This document shows, in pieces, positions 37,480 to 44,869 of a stretch of DNA of 64,000 nucleotides; positions within the stretch are counted from its first letter, which is position 1; every line of letters begins with the position of its first letter. The notes beneath the pieces were generated by a model. That model was not told where the DNA came from, ran no database searches, and saw only the letters and a list, made by a program, of their open reading frames with translations. The stretch is from Chitinophagales bacterium. Lineage in GTDB: Bacteria > Bacteroidota > Bacteroidia > Chitinophagales > CAIOSU01. A program made the translations under genes and the position numbers. The stretch is taken from NCBI GenBank assembly GCA_026003335.1, contig BPHB01000001.1:1572591-1636590 (forward strand). Direction: 5' to 3'.

Positions 37480-37853
37480 ACTGCTTCCTCCTTTAGATTG
37501 AATTGACTGATGTATTTGAAAAAGGGGCGTAAAATTTTCAGGTGCTCAGCAGTGAGAGAGTAAAAAATGGTTTGCCCGACTTTCTTTTGCTGCACCACAT
37601 TCGCATCTTTCAGCTTCCGCAAATGCTGTGACACAGCCGGCACGCTCATGCCTAAGATGTCCGATAGGTCGCAGGGACAGAGTTCCTGTTCCTCTTCCAG
37701 TAAATACAGAATCTTCAGGCGGACGTCATTACCTGCCAGCGCAAGGATTTTTGCAAGATGCTGAAATCCCCTTGCGCCTTCCTGTATTTTTTCCTTACAC
37801 TGCCTGATTTGAACGGGATCAGCAAAAACGCGGATACATGTTTCTTTTGCCAT
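37476..37853 (-). CDS. ArsR/SmtB-family metal-sensing repressor
   Basis: 125 residues. Winged helix-turn-helix with ELCPCDLSDILGMSVPAVSQHLRKL; Cys59 and Cys61 sit in the alpha3 metal site (ELCxCDL) used by ArsR/CadC-type sensors, and Cys6 and Cys19 in the N-terminal arm could complete a thiolate site. The family represses without metal-bound derepression and releases DNA when metal binds. A 7-bp inverted repeat overlaps the promoter 66-85 bases upstream, so it probably controls its own operon. It is followed, with a four-base overlap, by merTP, which suggests Hg(II) or a similar thiophilic ion as the signal. Confidence 0.88.
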   Translation of the reverse strand: MAKETCIRVFADPVQIRQCKEKIQEGARGFQHLAKILALAGNDVRLKILYLLEEEQELCPCDLSDILGMSVPAVSQHLRKLKDANVVQQKKVGQTIFYSLTAEHLKILRPFFKYISQFNLKEEAV

Positions 37854-37896
37854 TTGAAGCGATTGATTTTTTTAATGAACAACTGACCAAACGCAG

Positions 37897-37929
37897 CAAA
37901 GTTAGCCAAAGTTTACTTATTTAAGCAAA
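37897..37929 (-). promoter_or_regulatory. Promoter of the ArsR-merTP operon
   Basis: On the minus strand, TAACTTTG (37904-37897) matches TAnnTTTG exactly, and TTTG (37929-37926) lies 21 bases upstream, a good -33 spacing for Bacteroidota. The start codon is 43 bases below the -7 box. Confidence 0.65.
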
Positions 37930-37938
37930 TACTTAAAT
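37919..37938. promoter_or_regulatory. Candidate ArsR operator
   Basis: Perfect 7-bp inverted repeat ATTTAAG/CTTAAAT with a 6-bp centre. It covers the predicted -33 TTTG, so binding would block the promoter. Confidence 0.6.
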
Positions 37939-38008
37939 TTCTGTCCAAAAACTCCAACTCCTTAGTTTCATGGTTTGGCCTTCAGCGCAACCACATGCCC
38001 TATACTCC

Positions 38009-38097
38009 ATTGTGGTGTCAAGTGTTCCGAAGAACCACACAATACATTGAATAGTGGCAGGCCATTCGACCTTCCGGCAGGGCGAAAGTCCTGCCAC
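38009..38097. terminator. Hairpin cluster between the copper and mer operons
   Basis: Inverted repeats 38009-38014/38038-38043 surround a GTTC/GAAC stem (38024-38035) that on the minus strand has a TTCG loop; a second 8-bp repeat pairs 38054-38061 with 38090-38097. They follow the last gene of the copper run and precede the ArsR promoter, a likely place for transcription to end. No U-run was seen. The rest of 37939-38163 holds no gene. Confidence 0.35.
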
Positions 38098-38163
38098 CAT
38101 CAAATATCACAGCGCCTCCGAATGAGGACTTCCGATTATTTTTTCTGCACCCATCGGACAAAT

Positions 38164-38502
38164 CTACTGGTCGTGGTGCCCGCCTTCCATGTGCTCGTGA
38201 TGCGAAGCGCTGTCGGCCTCACTGCTTTCCTTTTTCACCATGTCCATTCCGCACTTCGGGCATTTTCCCGGCATGGCGCTGGTTTCTTCCGGGTGCATGG
38301 GACAAACATACATGACCATGTGGTCTTCGTCCTCCGCATGCTCGTGTTCATGCTCATCGCCATCCACGTGTTCATGATGCTCGTCACTTTGTTGCATTTG
38401 CTCGGTTGCCGATTTCTGCTCACCGGAGCTGTTGCATCCGGAGACGGTTACTCCAATTAAAAATAAAAGCGCTGTTCCCAGGACAAAAAATGTGTTTTTC
38501 AT
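38164..38502 (-). CDS. His-rich lipoprotein with heavy-metal-binding domain
   Basis: 112 residues. Lipoprotein signal with lipobox VSGC, lipidated Cys23. A stretch of His/Glu/Asp (~38-60, HEHVDGDEHEHEHAED) is followed by YVCPMHPEETSAMPGKCPKCGMDMV, the heavy-metal-binding (HMBD) motif also present in CusB-like adaptors, and a His-rich end. It is probably a periplasmic or outer-membrane metal buffer or carrier. It is the last gene of the copper run, 46 bases after the DUF2231 gene. Confidence 0.82.
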   Translation of the reverse strand: MKNTFFVLGTALLFLIGVTVSGCNSSGEQKSATEQMQQSDEHHEHVDGDEHEHEHAEDEDHMVMYVCPMHPEETSAMPGKCPKCGMDMVKKESSEADSASHHEHMEGGHHDQ

Positions 38503-38548
38503 AATTCAAAGGTTTTGATGGTTAAAAAATATTTTAGGTTTTGCAATG

Positions 38549-39250
38549 TCAGTGTTCATATGAATGGCTGTGCCCGTTCTCGTGCAATTCAAGAAATTTT
38601 CCTTTGGGACCCACGCCTTCGAGGTGCACCAGTTGAGCGCCAAAGTGCCCAGCGGTGCTCACCGTGTAGGCGGAGCCTATCAGCAAAAAAGCAACAAGCA
38701 CTTCTCCCCACCATTTCCGCTTTAAGAAAAAATGACTGATTGCTTTCAGGATCAAAGCAGCCAGGCTGAGCCACACCGTAAATTCCGCAAAGCGCTCATG
38801 CTGTTCCAGCACTGCTTCGGCTTTTTTCGTCAGGCCTTCGGTGTGCGGGTGAAAGCTGCTTCCGGCCAGATAGGCGCCCGCACATCCAATAAGTGCAAGA
38901 AACATTGTTACCCAACTTAATTCTTTTTTAAAGACAAACAATCCAGCCAGTTGTGTGATGGCAGCGAGCAACAGCAGCACGATGGGAAAGTGTACCACCA
39001 GCGGGTGCAATGTCGGGAAATCGGAAAAGTCGGCTTTCAATTTACCCGGCACGTGCTCATGGGCGTCATAACCGTGAATTTCGCGCTGCTGTTCAGCAAC
39101 ATCCGCCTCACCCGCATTTTGAGCGGCATCAATCGCTTCGATGGTTGCGGTGTCTGTATGTGTTTTTTCAGAATGGTCATCTTTACCGTGCGCGCTGAGC
39201 AGCGTCCAGGCAAGGATAAAAATTCCTGTGAGAAAAAGCAGCTTTTTCAT
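38549..39250 (-). CDS. DUF2231 membrane protein with His/Asp-rich head
   Basis: 233 residues. An N-terminal signal or anchor (KKLLFLTGIFILAWTLLSAHG) leads to ~60 acidic and His-rich residues, then the DUF2231 signature LHPLVVHFPIVLLLLAA and four membrane helices; the tail ends in HSHSYEH. DUF2231 proteins are of unknown function, but the His/Asp-rich extension and the setting in a copper operon suggest metal binding at the periplasmic face. It starts 18 bases after the HMA chaperone gene. Confidence 0.75.
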   Translation of the reverse strand: MKKLLFLTGIFILAWTLLSAHGKDDHSEKTHTDTATIEAIDAAQNAGEADVAEQQREIHGYDAHEHVPGKLKADFSDFPTLHPLVVHFPIVLLLLAAITQLAGLFVFKKELSWVTMFLALIGCAGAYLAGSSFHPHTEGLTKKAEAVLEQHERFAEFTVWLSLAALILKAISHFFLKRKWWGEVLVAFLLIGSAYTVSTAGHFGAQLVHLEGVGPKGKFLELHENGHSHSYEH

Positions 39251-39268
39251 ATTGAAGGTTTTCAGTGA

Positions 39269-39505
39269 TTAACTAAAAAGCTTTTTGAAAAAACTATTTT
39301 GCAGCGGCTCTATTTTAAAACCTGCTCGTTTGACGATTTCGATAATGGCATCTTCAGAAATGTTTTCTCCGGTTACCTCCAGAATCTTGTCCGGGGTTTC
39401 GGTATTTACACTCCACTTTATTCCCTGCAATTTTTCCAAAAACGGAGTGACCTTGGCCACACACCCGCTGCAGTTGATATTGGTTTTGAATTTCAGTGTT
39501 TTCAT
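39269..39505 (-). CDS. HMA-domain copper chaperone
   Basis: 78 residues, essentially one heavy-metal-associated domain: KFKTNINCSGCVAKV with the CxxC pair, beta-alpha-beta-beta-alpha-beta pattern. In such small chaperones the cysteines bind Cu(I) and pass it to a P-type ATPase. The usual GMTC is replaced by NINC, as in many Bacteroidota examples. It lies seven bases below the stop of a 46-residue membrane protein, which itself overlaps the ATPase gene, so all three are likely made together. Confidence 0.88.
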   Translation of the reverse strand: MKTLKFKTNINCSGCVAKVTPFLEKLQGIKWSVNTETPDKILEVTGENISEDAIIEIVKRAGFKIEPLQNSFFKKLFS

Positions 39506-39512
39506 ACTGTCT

Positions 39513-39653
39513 TTATTTATGTATAATAATCATCCATTCAGTCAAAACGGCCACAGCAATCGCGACTATTATCCCCATCACCAGATAATTGAAATACCGC
39601 TTTCTCCTTTCCCGTTTGGGATTTACATCACCCGTTTCGCAGCAGTGCTTCAT
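39513..39653 (-). CDS. 46-residue membrane protein coupled to the copper ATPase
   Basis: A short gene from ATG 39653 to TAA 39513. Its ATG overlaps the TGA of the P-type ATPase (ATGA), and the HMA chaperone starts seven bases after its stop, so the frame fits exactly into the operon. The protein begins MKHCCETG, a His-Cys-Cys group suited to a soft metal, continues with a strongly basic stretch (KRERRKRY, 13-20) and one membrane helix (~22-40), and ends WMIIIHK. The positive-inside rule puts the HCC group in the cytoplasm. I do not recognise a named family with certainty. It could be a regulatory subunit or metal-delivery peptide of the ATPase; that is inference. Confidence 0.75.
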   Translation of the reverse strand: MKHCCETGDVNPKRERRKRYFNYLVMGIIVAIAVAVLTEWMIIIHK

Positions 39654-41743
39654 GATTGCTTTCCTATTTTTCTTTTCAGCAACTGCGCATTGATCGCCAC
39701 GATGATGGTGCTCAGACTCATGAACACCGCTCCCACCGCAGGGCTTAATACAAAGCCCGTGCTGTACAGCACGCCTGCCGCCAGCGGGATGGCGAACGTG
39801 TTGTAGGCAGTCGCCCAGATCAGGTTCTGAATCATTTTATTGTAGGTTGCCTTTCCGAACAAAATCAGAGTGGCGATGTCCTGCGGATTGCTGTTCACCA
39901 AAATGATGTCGGCTGTTTCGGCTGCTACGTCTGTTCCGGAGCCTACTGCAATGCCCACATCCGCCTGGGCCAATGCAGGCGCGTCATTCACGCCATCGCC
40001 TGTCATGGCAACAAACTCGCCCTTTGATTGCAGGTCTTTCACGATCTCCACTTTCTGATGCGGCAGCACTTCGGCAAAGTAGCCGTCAAGCCCCAATTCT
40101 TCAGCAACCGCTTTGGCCACCGTTTTGTTGTCGCCTGTTGCCATCAGCACCTTGATGTTGTTTTTTTTGAAAGTCTTAATGGCCTCCTTACTCTCGGGAC
40201 GGATGGCATCCGCCAGGGCGATGTAGCCTGCGATTGTATCATTCACCATCACGAAGACCACCGTTTCCGCTTTGCCGGACAATGCTTCTTCGGGCACGGG
40301 CAGATTTTTTTCTCTCAGATAACCGGGGCTAACCACTTTTACTTCCTTGCCTTCAACGACTCCTTCAACGCCCTTTCCTGTGATAGCTTGAAATTTTTCG
40401 GCTTTGGGAATTGCCGCTTTCATCTCGTTCATTTTATTGATGATGCCGACCGCAATGGGATGCTCGGAGCTTTGCTCCAGCGCGCTTGCCAGTCGCAGCA
40501 CTTCTTCTTTTGAAAAATCTTTTAAAACAGATTCATAGCGTGTCACCCCAAACACGCCTGTGGTGAGCGTGCCGGTTTTGTCAAACAACAGGGCGGTGAT
40601 TTTCCTTGACTCCTCAAAGGCGGTGCGGTTGCGGATGAGCAATCCGTTTTGCGCGGAGACGGCAGTTGAAATTGCAACAACCAAAGGAATGGCAAGACCG
40701 AGTGCATGCGGACAGGCAATGACCATTACGGTTACCATGCGCTCCAGGGCAAATACAAACGGAAAACCCAGCGCCAGCCAAACAGCCAGAGTAGCAAAAC
40801 CCACTGCCAGAGCAATGTAGGTGAGCCACTTTGCAGCACGGTCAGAAAGGTTTTGCATCCGCGATTTTGTTTTCTGTGCTTCTTCCACGAGTTGGATGAC
40901 TTTATTCAGGTAACTGTCTTTCCCCGTGTGTTCCACTTTCACTTTCAGCGACCCATTGCCGTTGATGGAGCCGCCAATCACCTTGTCGCCTTTTTCTTTT
41001 TTCACCGGCTTTGATTCCCCGGTGAGCATGGATTCATTGAGAAAGCTGCTGCCTTCTACAATGACTCCATCAGCCGGCACTTTCTCACCCGGCTTGATGA
41101 GGATGATATCATCTTTATGTAGTTCTTCCAGCTTCACCTCTTCCACGGTTTCGCCCTTTACGCGATGCGCTTCCGCGGGCATCATGCTCACCAGCATCTG
41201 CAAAGCTTTCGATGCGCCCAGCACCGACTTCATCTCCAGCCAATGTCCCAACAACATGATGTCAATCAGCGTAGCAAGCTCCCAGAAAAAATCCATCCCC
41301 TTAAGACCTAAAACTGTAGCCGCACTGTAGAAGTAAGCGACAGAAATCGCCATGGCGATGAGCGTCATCATGCCGGGGCCTTTGCTTTTTATCTCGTCAC
41401 GGAATCCTTTCAGGAAAGGCCAGCCTCCCCAGAAATACACGAATGACGAAAGCGCGAGCAGGATGTATTTGTCACCGGGGAATGAAAACTCAAACCCAAA
41501 GAACTGCTGGATCATTGTTGACAACAGCAGGATCGGAACAGTAAGAAAGGTGGAAACCCAAAATCTTTTTTTGAAATCGGCAATCATCATGCGGTGATGG
41601 TCATGACCCGGCATTCCCATCGGGATGCTGCCGTGGTCGTGGTGCATCTTACTGTGGTTCATTTTGGAATGGTCCATCGCGGCATGCTCTGCCTTATGAT
41701 GATGGTGTTCGTGCTGGCTGCTGTGTCCTGTCCGCGTTTCCAT
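39650..41743 (-). CDS. copB: Copper/silver P1B-type ATPase (CopB type)
   Basis: 697 residues from ATG 41743; an ATG at 41776 would overlap the upstream gene by 28 bases. The N-terminus is His/Met-rich (HEHHHHKAEH; SKMNHSKMHHDHG) with no HMA domain. Membrane motif CPH at 344-346, phosphorylated Asp388 in DKTGT, SSEHPIAVG in the nucleotide domain and TGDGVNDAPAL in the hinge. CPH with a His-rich head defines the CopB group, which exports Cu(I)/Cu(II)/Ag(I) to the periplasm. It starts five bases after cusB and ends inside the ATG of the 46-residue gene. Confidence 0.92.
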   Translation of the reverse strand: METRTGHSSQHEHHHHKAEHAAMDHSKMNHSKMHHDHGSIPMGMPGHDHHRMMIADFKKRFWVSTFLTVPILLLSTMIQQFFGFEFSFPGDKYILLALSSFVYFWGGWPFLKGFRDEIKSKGPGMMTLIAMAISVAYFYSAATVLGLKGMDFFWELATLIDIMLLGHWLEMKSVLGASKALQMLVSMMPAEAHRVKGETVEEVKLEELHKDDIILIKPGEKVPADGVIVEGSSFLNESMLTGESKPVKKEKGDKVIGGSINGNGSLKVKVEHTGKDSYLNKVIQLVEEAQKTKSRMQNLSDRAAKWLTYIALAVGFATLAVWLALGFPFVFALERMVTVMVIACPHALGLAIPLVVAISTAVSAQNGLLIRNRTAFEESRKITALLFDKTGTLTTGVFGVTRYESVLKDFSKEEVLRLASALEQSSEHPIAVGIINKMNEMKAAIPKAEKFQAITGKGVEGVVEGKEVKVVSPGYLREKNLPVPEEALSGKAETVVFVMVNDTIAGYIALADAIRPESKEAIKTFKKNNIKVLMATGDNKTVAKAVAEELGLDGYFAEVLPHQKVEIVKDLQSKGEFVAMTGDGVNDAPALAQADVGIAVGSGTDVAAETADIILVNSNPQDIATLILFGKATYNKMIQNLIWATAYNTFAIPLAAGVLYSTGFVLSPAVGAVFMSLSTIIVAINAQLLKRKIGKQS

Positions 41744-41748
41744 TGCTA

Positions 41749-43362
41749 TTAATTTTCCCTTGTATACTGGCAGCAACCAGGTAATGCATTATAAACTTTT
41801 TCCTCCGCCTTCACTTTTTCGGTATCATGCCCCACGGCTGCAATACGTTTATGGATTTCCATTTCAGAAATTTTTTCCGGGTCATACATTACATGCAACA
41901 TCTTTGTGTCAACATCCCATGCAGCGGAATATATTCCATCCACATTTTTCAGCGCGCCTTCAATCCTGGCTTTACACATTGCACAATTGCCCGATACTTT
42001 AAAGTTTAAGTGCGCCTGCTTGTTTTGCTCCATTCTCATTTCAGCGGACTTATCAGCTTGACTATTTTCAGCAGGCGTATTCATTGCGCCATGGTCATGT
42101 CCCGTAGTTACTTTTCCTCCTTCCGGATTCATCATGCTTTTTTTGCCGGCAAGCTGTGCGGCAGCGTCAATAGAGAAGGTGCCTTTGGTTGCAATTTCTT
42201 CACCCGCGTGCAATCCGCTTTTTACAATATATCCATCCTTAACTGAAGGACCGAGCACAACCTCACGCATGATAAAGTGAATGCCTTTGTCAGTGGTTTG
42301 TTTCACATAGACCAGTGAGCGTTCACCTGTCCATAACACTGCCGTCCGGGGTATGATGACAGCCGCAGGCTCTGTTTTCAAAATGCTGCTTACCCTGCCG
42401 GAGGCAAACATTTCGGGTTTCAGTTTCATCCCGGGATTGGCTATTTCCACTCTGGCCGATGCTACCCTGGTTTTGGGATGTATAACCGGATCGATGAAAG
42501 TGATTGTCCCCGAAAATTGCTCTCCCGGCAGTGAGGGAATAGTGAATTCTACTTTATCCCCCTTCTTCACCCAGGGCAGATCGCTTTCATAGACGTCAAA
42601 GAGCACCCACACCTTTGAGAGGTCGGCAATTTGATAAATGGTTTGTCCCCGCAGGATATAATCACCAAGCTTCACCTGTTTGGAGATGACTACACCGGAG
42701 ACATCCGCTACCACCGGAAAATTTTCCTGTTTCCTTCCGGAGTTCTCAATGGCATCAATCTGCTTATCAGTGAGTTTCCAGTTCTTCAGTTTCTCACGCG
42801 CTGCCTCATAAAGGGCGGGTTGCGTTTCTTTTAATTTTCGGGCTATCAGTAATTCTTCCTGAGCAGTCACCAAATCCGGTGAATAGATCACAGCAATCGT
42901 TTGACCCTTTTGAATGAACTCTCCGGTGAAGTTTACGAGGAGCTGCTCAACACGTCCGGGGATATGTGATGATTGCGAAACCACCATCCGCTCGTCAGGA
43001 TGAACTTTCCCGTTGAGCCTTACTTCCTTCACGGGTTGCTGCATCGTTACTACTGTTGTCTGCACATCAGCCAGCTTCATGGCGGTGGGCGACATGCGGA
43101 TGGCTAATGAATCGCCCGCATCGGTCTGATTCAGAGGGACAAGGTCCATCCCGCAGATCGGACATTTGCCGGGTCCATTACTCCGGATTTGCGGATGCAT
43201 GGCACACGTCCAAATTTGATTATCTGTTTGTCCGGTTGGCTGATTTGCCGCAGATTCTGTTTTGGGGCGGGAGGATTTACCGAGGAAGTATCCGGCACAA
43301 ACGCCTATGATCAGGGTTACTATCGCTATCACAACAGTCAGCCTTTCCAAATTTCGTTTCAT
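41749..43362 (-). CDS. cusB: RND efflux adaptor CusB with N-terminal HMBD and C-terminal HMA domain
   Basis: 537 residues from ATG 43362 (KRNLERLTVVIAIVTLIIG membrane anchor); an ATG at 43404 lies in the leader. An HMBD motif (CAMHPQIRSNGPGKCPICGMDL) is split here only by numbering: it spans 52-75. The barrel-sandwich, lipoyl-like and hairpin regions of membrane fusion proteins follow (IPGRVEQLLVNFTGEF; YSPDLVTAQEELL). At about 455-520 is an added HMA domain with GNCAMC. The protein links CusA to TolC in the periplasm and probably hands metal over. It starts 171 bases after tolC, a gap with elaborate inverted repeats. Confidence 0.9.
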   Translation of the reverse strand: MKRNLERLTVVIAIVTLIIGVCAGYFLGKSSRPKTESAANQPTGQTDNQIWTCAMHPQIRSNGPGKCPICGMDLVPLNQTDAGDSLAIRMSPTAMKLADVQTTVVTMQQPVKEVRLNGKVHPDERMVVSQSSHIPGRVEQLLVNFTGEFIQKGQTIAVIYSPDLVTAQEELLIARKLKETQPALYEAAREKLKNWKLTDKQIDAIENSGRKQENFPVVADVSGVVISKQVKLGDYILRGQTIYQIADLSKVWVLFDVYESDLPWVKKGDKVEFTIPSLPGEQFSGTITFIDPVIHPKTRVASARVEIANPGMKLKPEMFASGRVSSILKTEPAAVIIPRTAVLWTGERSLVYVKQTTDKGIHFIMREVVLGPSVKDGYIVKSGLHAGEEIATKGTFSIDAAAQLAGKKSMMNPEGGKVTTGHDHGAMNTPAENSQADKSAEMRMEQNKQAHLNFKVSGNCAMCKARIEGALKNVDGIYSAAWDVDTKMLHVMYDPEKISEMEIHKRIAAVGHDTEKVKAEEKVYNALPGCCQYTREN

Positions 43363-43400
43363 GATGTGTGTTGTTTTGACGTTGAAAAATTTTTTATTAC

Positions 43401-43507
43401 GCATAAAATCGGAAGCACATGACCTTTCTGTGTGCTCCCCGCAAAAGGATATGATTTTATGCTGTTGCCCGCTATTCGCTCATCATATCCTCTGCGGCTT
43501 GCAACAG
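43401..43507 (-). promoter_or_regulatory. Structured leader upstream of cusB
   Basis: Overlapping inverted repeats in the tolC-cusB gap. Structure A pairs 43446-43455 with 43482-43491 (10 bp), extended by 43439-43443 with 43493-43497 (5 bp). Structure B pairs 43401-43410 with 43453-43462 (10 bp) and stacks on 43411-43419 with 43431-43439 (9 bp, one wobble). A and B share bases 43453-43455 and 43439, so they compete or form a pseudoknot. A 7-bp pair 43462-43468/43501-43507 adds a third option. An A/T-rich stretch with five U follows structure B in the transcript. Confidence 0.5.
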
Positions 43508-43533
43508 ATATTCCCATGTCACAATTTTTAATT

Positions 43534-44769
43534 TCACTCATTGCCATATGCCTTTGCGGTTAAATAGTCCAGCTGGGCCAGTGTAACAAAGAAGTCTTTT
43601 ACAGCAGTTGCTTCCTCCATTTGGTATTTCAGCAGTTGCTGCTGCATGCGTAAAACTTCTTCAAATTCTTTTCCGGAATTGCCGTAAGCGGCCAACAGCA
43701 GATCAATGGTTTGCTGTGCCTGTGTAATCTGCTGTTTATAGAGTTCTGCCCTCATTCTTGATTTTTGCAGTTCAAACCAAGCCATCTCATAGGCCGACAC
43801 CAGGCTATTACTTACTTCCTGTTTCATCTCTGCATACGCCTGCTGCATCAGGCGCGCCTCGTCCCTGGAAGCGGTGTATTTTTTCCTGTATATAGGTAAT
43901 GAAACAGAAAGCATCGGCATGAGCATATCTTTTCCGTTATCCGGCACTTCCATGTCGGTGCGTTTGCTGACCACCACATAGTCAAGCCCCAAACCAACCT
44001 TGGGCAGCCCCTGTTTGACGGCTACTTTTTCCTGTGCTTTCGCAGCTTCCAACTGCGACTGCAGGGCGGCCAGTTTGGGGTTTGCAATAAGCAAGCTATC
44101 AAACCTGTATTCAGCAACAATATCTACAAGTGGCATGGAATCGCTGATCACCACAGGTTCATCGGTTGCCCGATTAAGCAGTTGGTTGAATGCTGCTTCA
44201 AGTGGCTTCTTCTCTATCTCCAGCACGGCTATATCCGTCCGCAAATCATTTATCATCAGATCTGCGCGCAGGACATCTGCCATCGTTCCTTTCCCGTTTT
44301 GGAATCTGCTAATGGCAAGGGTTTTAAAACCGGTGAGAATCTTCATGTTTTCTTTTTGCAACCTGATCATCTGGTTCAACTCGTAAAGCGGAAAGTATGC
44401 CGCACTGACTTTGTAGAACAATTCATTTCTGGCGTCCAGAAACGATTGATATTTGGCTTCTGCCATGAGCGCAGCAGCATCCTTTTGAGCCGCCAGCGTA
44501 CCAAACCAGGGAAACATTTGCATAAGAGAAAGACGCGCCCGTTGTGGTCCTACTCTTGTTTCTCCGTGCAGGATCATGTAGCCGAAAGCCAATGTCGGGT
44601 CGGGCAGCGTTGCCGCTTGCGGGATTTTTTTCAAAGCCGCTTCAAATTCCAGATATTTTGCTTGTAATCCGGGGTTGGCTGCAACAGCCATTCTTTGATA
44701 ATCACCAAGCGTTTGTCCCCAAACAATATTGGGGAGGATGGCGCCTACGAGCAAGAGAAAGATTTTCAT
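43534..44769 (-). CDS. TolC-family outer-membrane efflux protein
   Basis: 411 residues. Signal peptide KIFLLLVGAILPNIVWG. Two outer-membrane efflux repeats with long heptad-like helices (about 40-190 and 230-400; e.g. AALKKIPQAATLPDPTLAFGY, LYKQQITQAQQTIDLLL). The family forms a trimeric channel across the outer membrane and periplasm. Its place between cusA and cusB makes it the CusC-like partner, although it lacks a lipobox. cusA ends 100 bases upstream. The message continues toward cusB through a structured gap. Confidence 0.88.
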   Translation of the reverse strand: MKIFLLLVGAILPNIVWGQTLGDYQRMAVAANPGLQAKYLEFEAALKKIPQAATLPDPTLAFGYMILHGETRVGPQRARLSLMQMFPWFGTLAAQKDAAALMAEAKYQSFLDARNELFYKVSAAYFPLYELNQMIRLQKENMKILTGFKTLAISRFQNGKGTMADVLRADLMINDLRTDIAVLEIEKKPLEAAFNQLLNRATDEPVVISDSMPLVDIVAEYRFDSLLIANPKLAALQSQLEAAKAQEKVAVKQGLPKVGLGLDYVVVSKRTDMEVPDNGKDMLMPMLSVSLPIYRKKYTASRDEARLMQQAYAEMKQEVSNSLVSAYEMAWFELQKSRMRAELYKQQITQAQQTIDLLLAAYGNSGKEFEEVLRMQQQLLKYQMEEATAVKDFFVTLAQLDYLTAKAYGNE

Positions 44770-44869
44770 ATACTGAGAGTTTATTTTTTACATACAGATC
44801 TCCGGATGACATGAGCCGGACGTTTCCTGCACTTTTCCCTGCGTTTTGTATGCCGATAATCTGAGAGAT

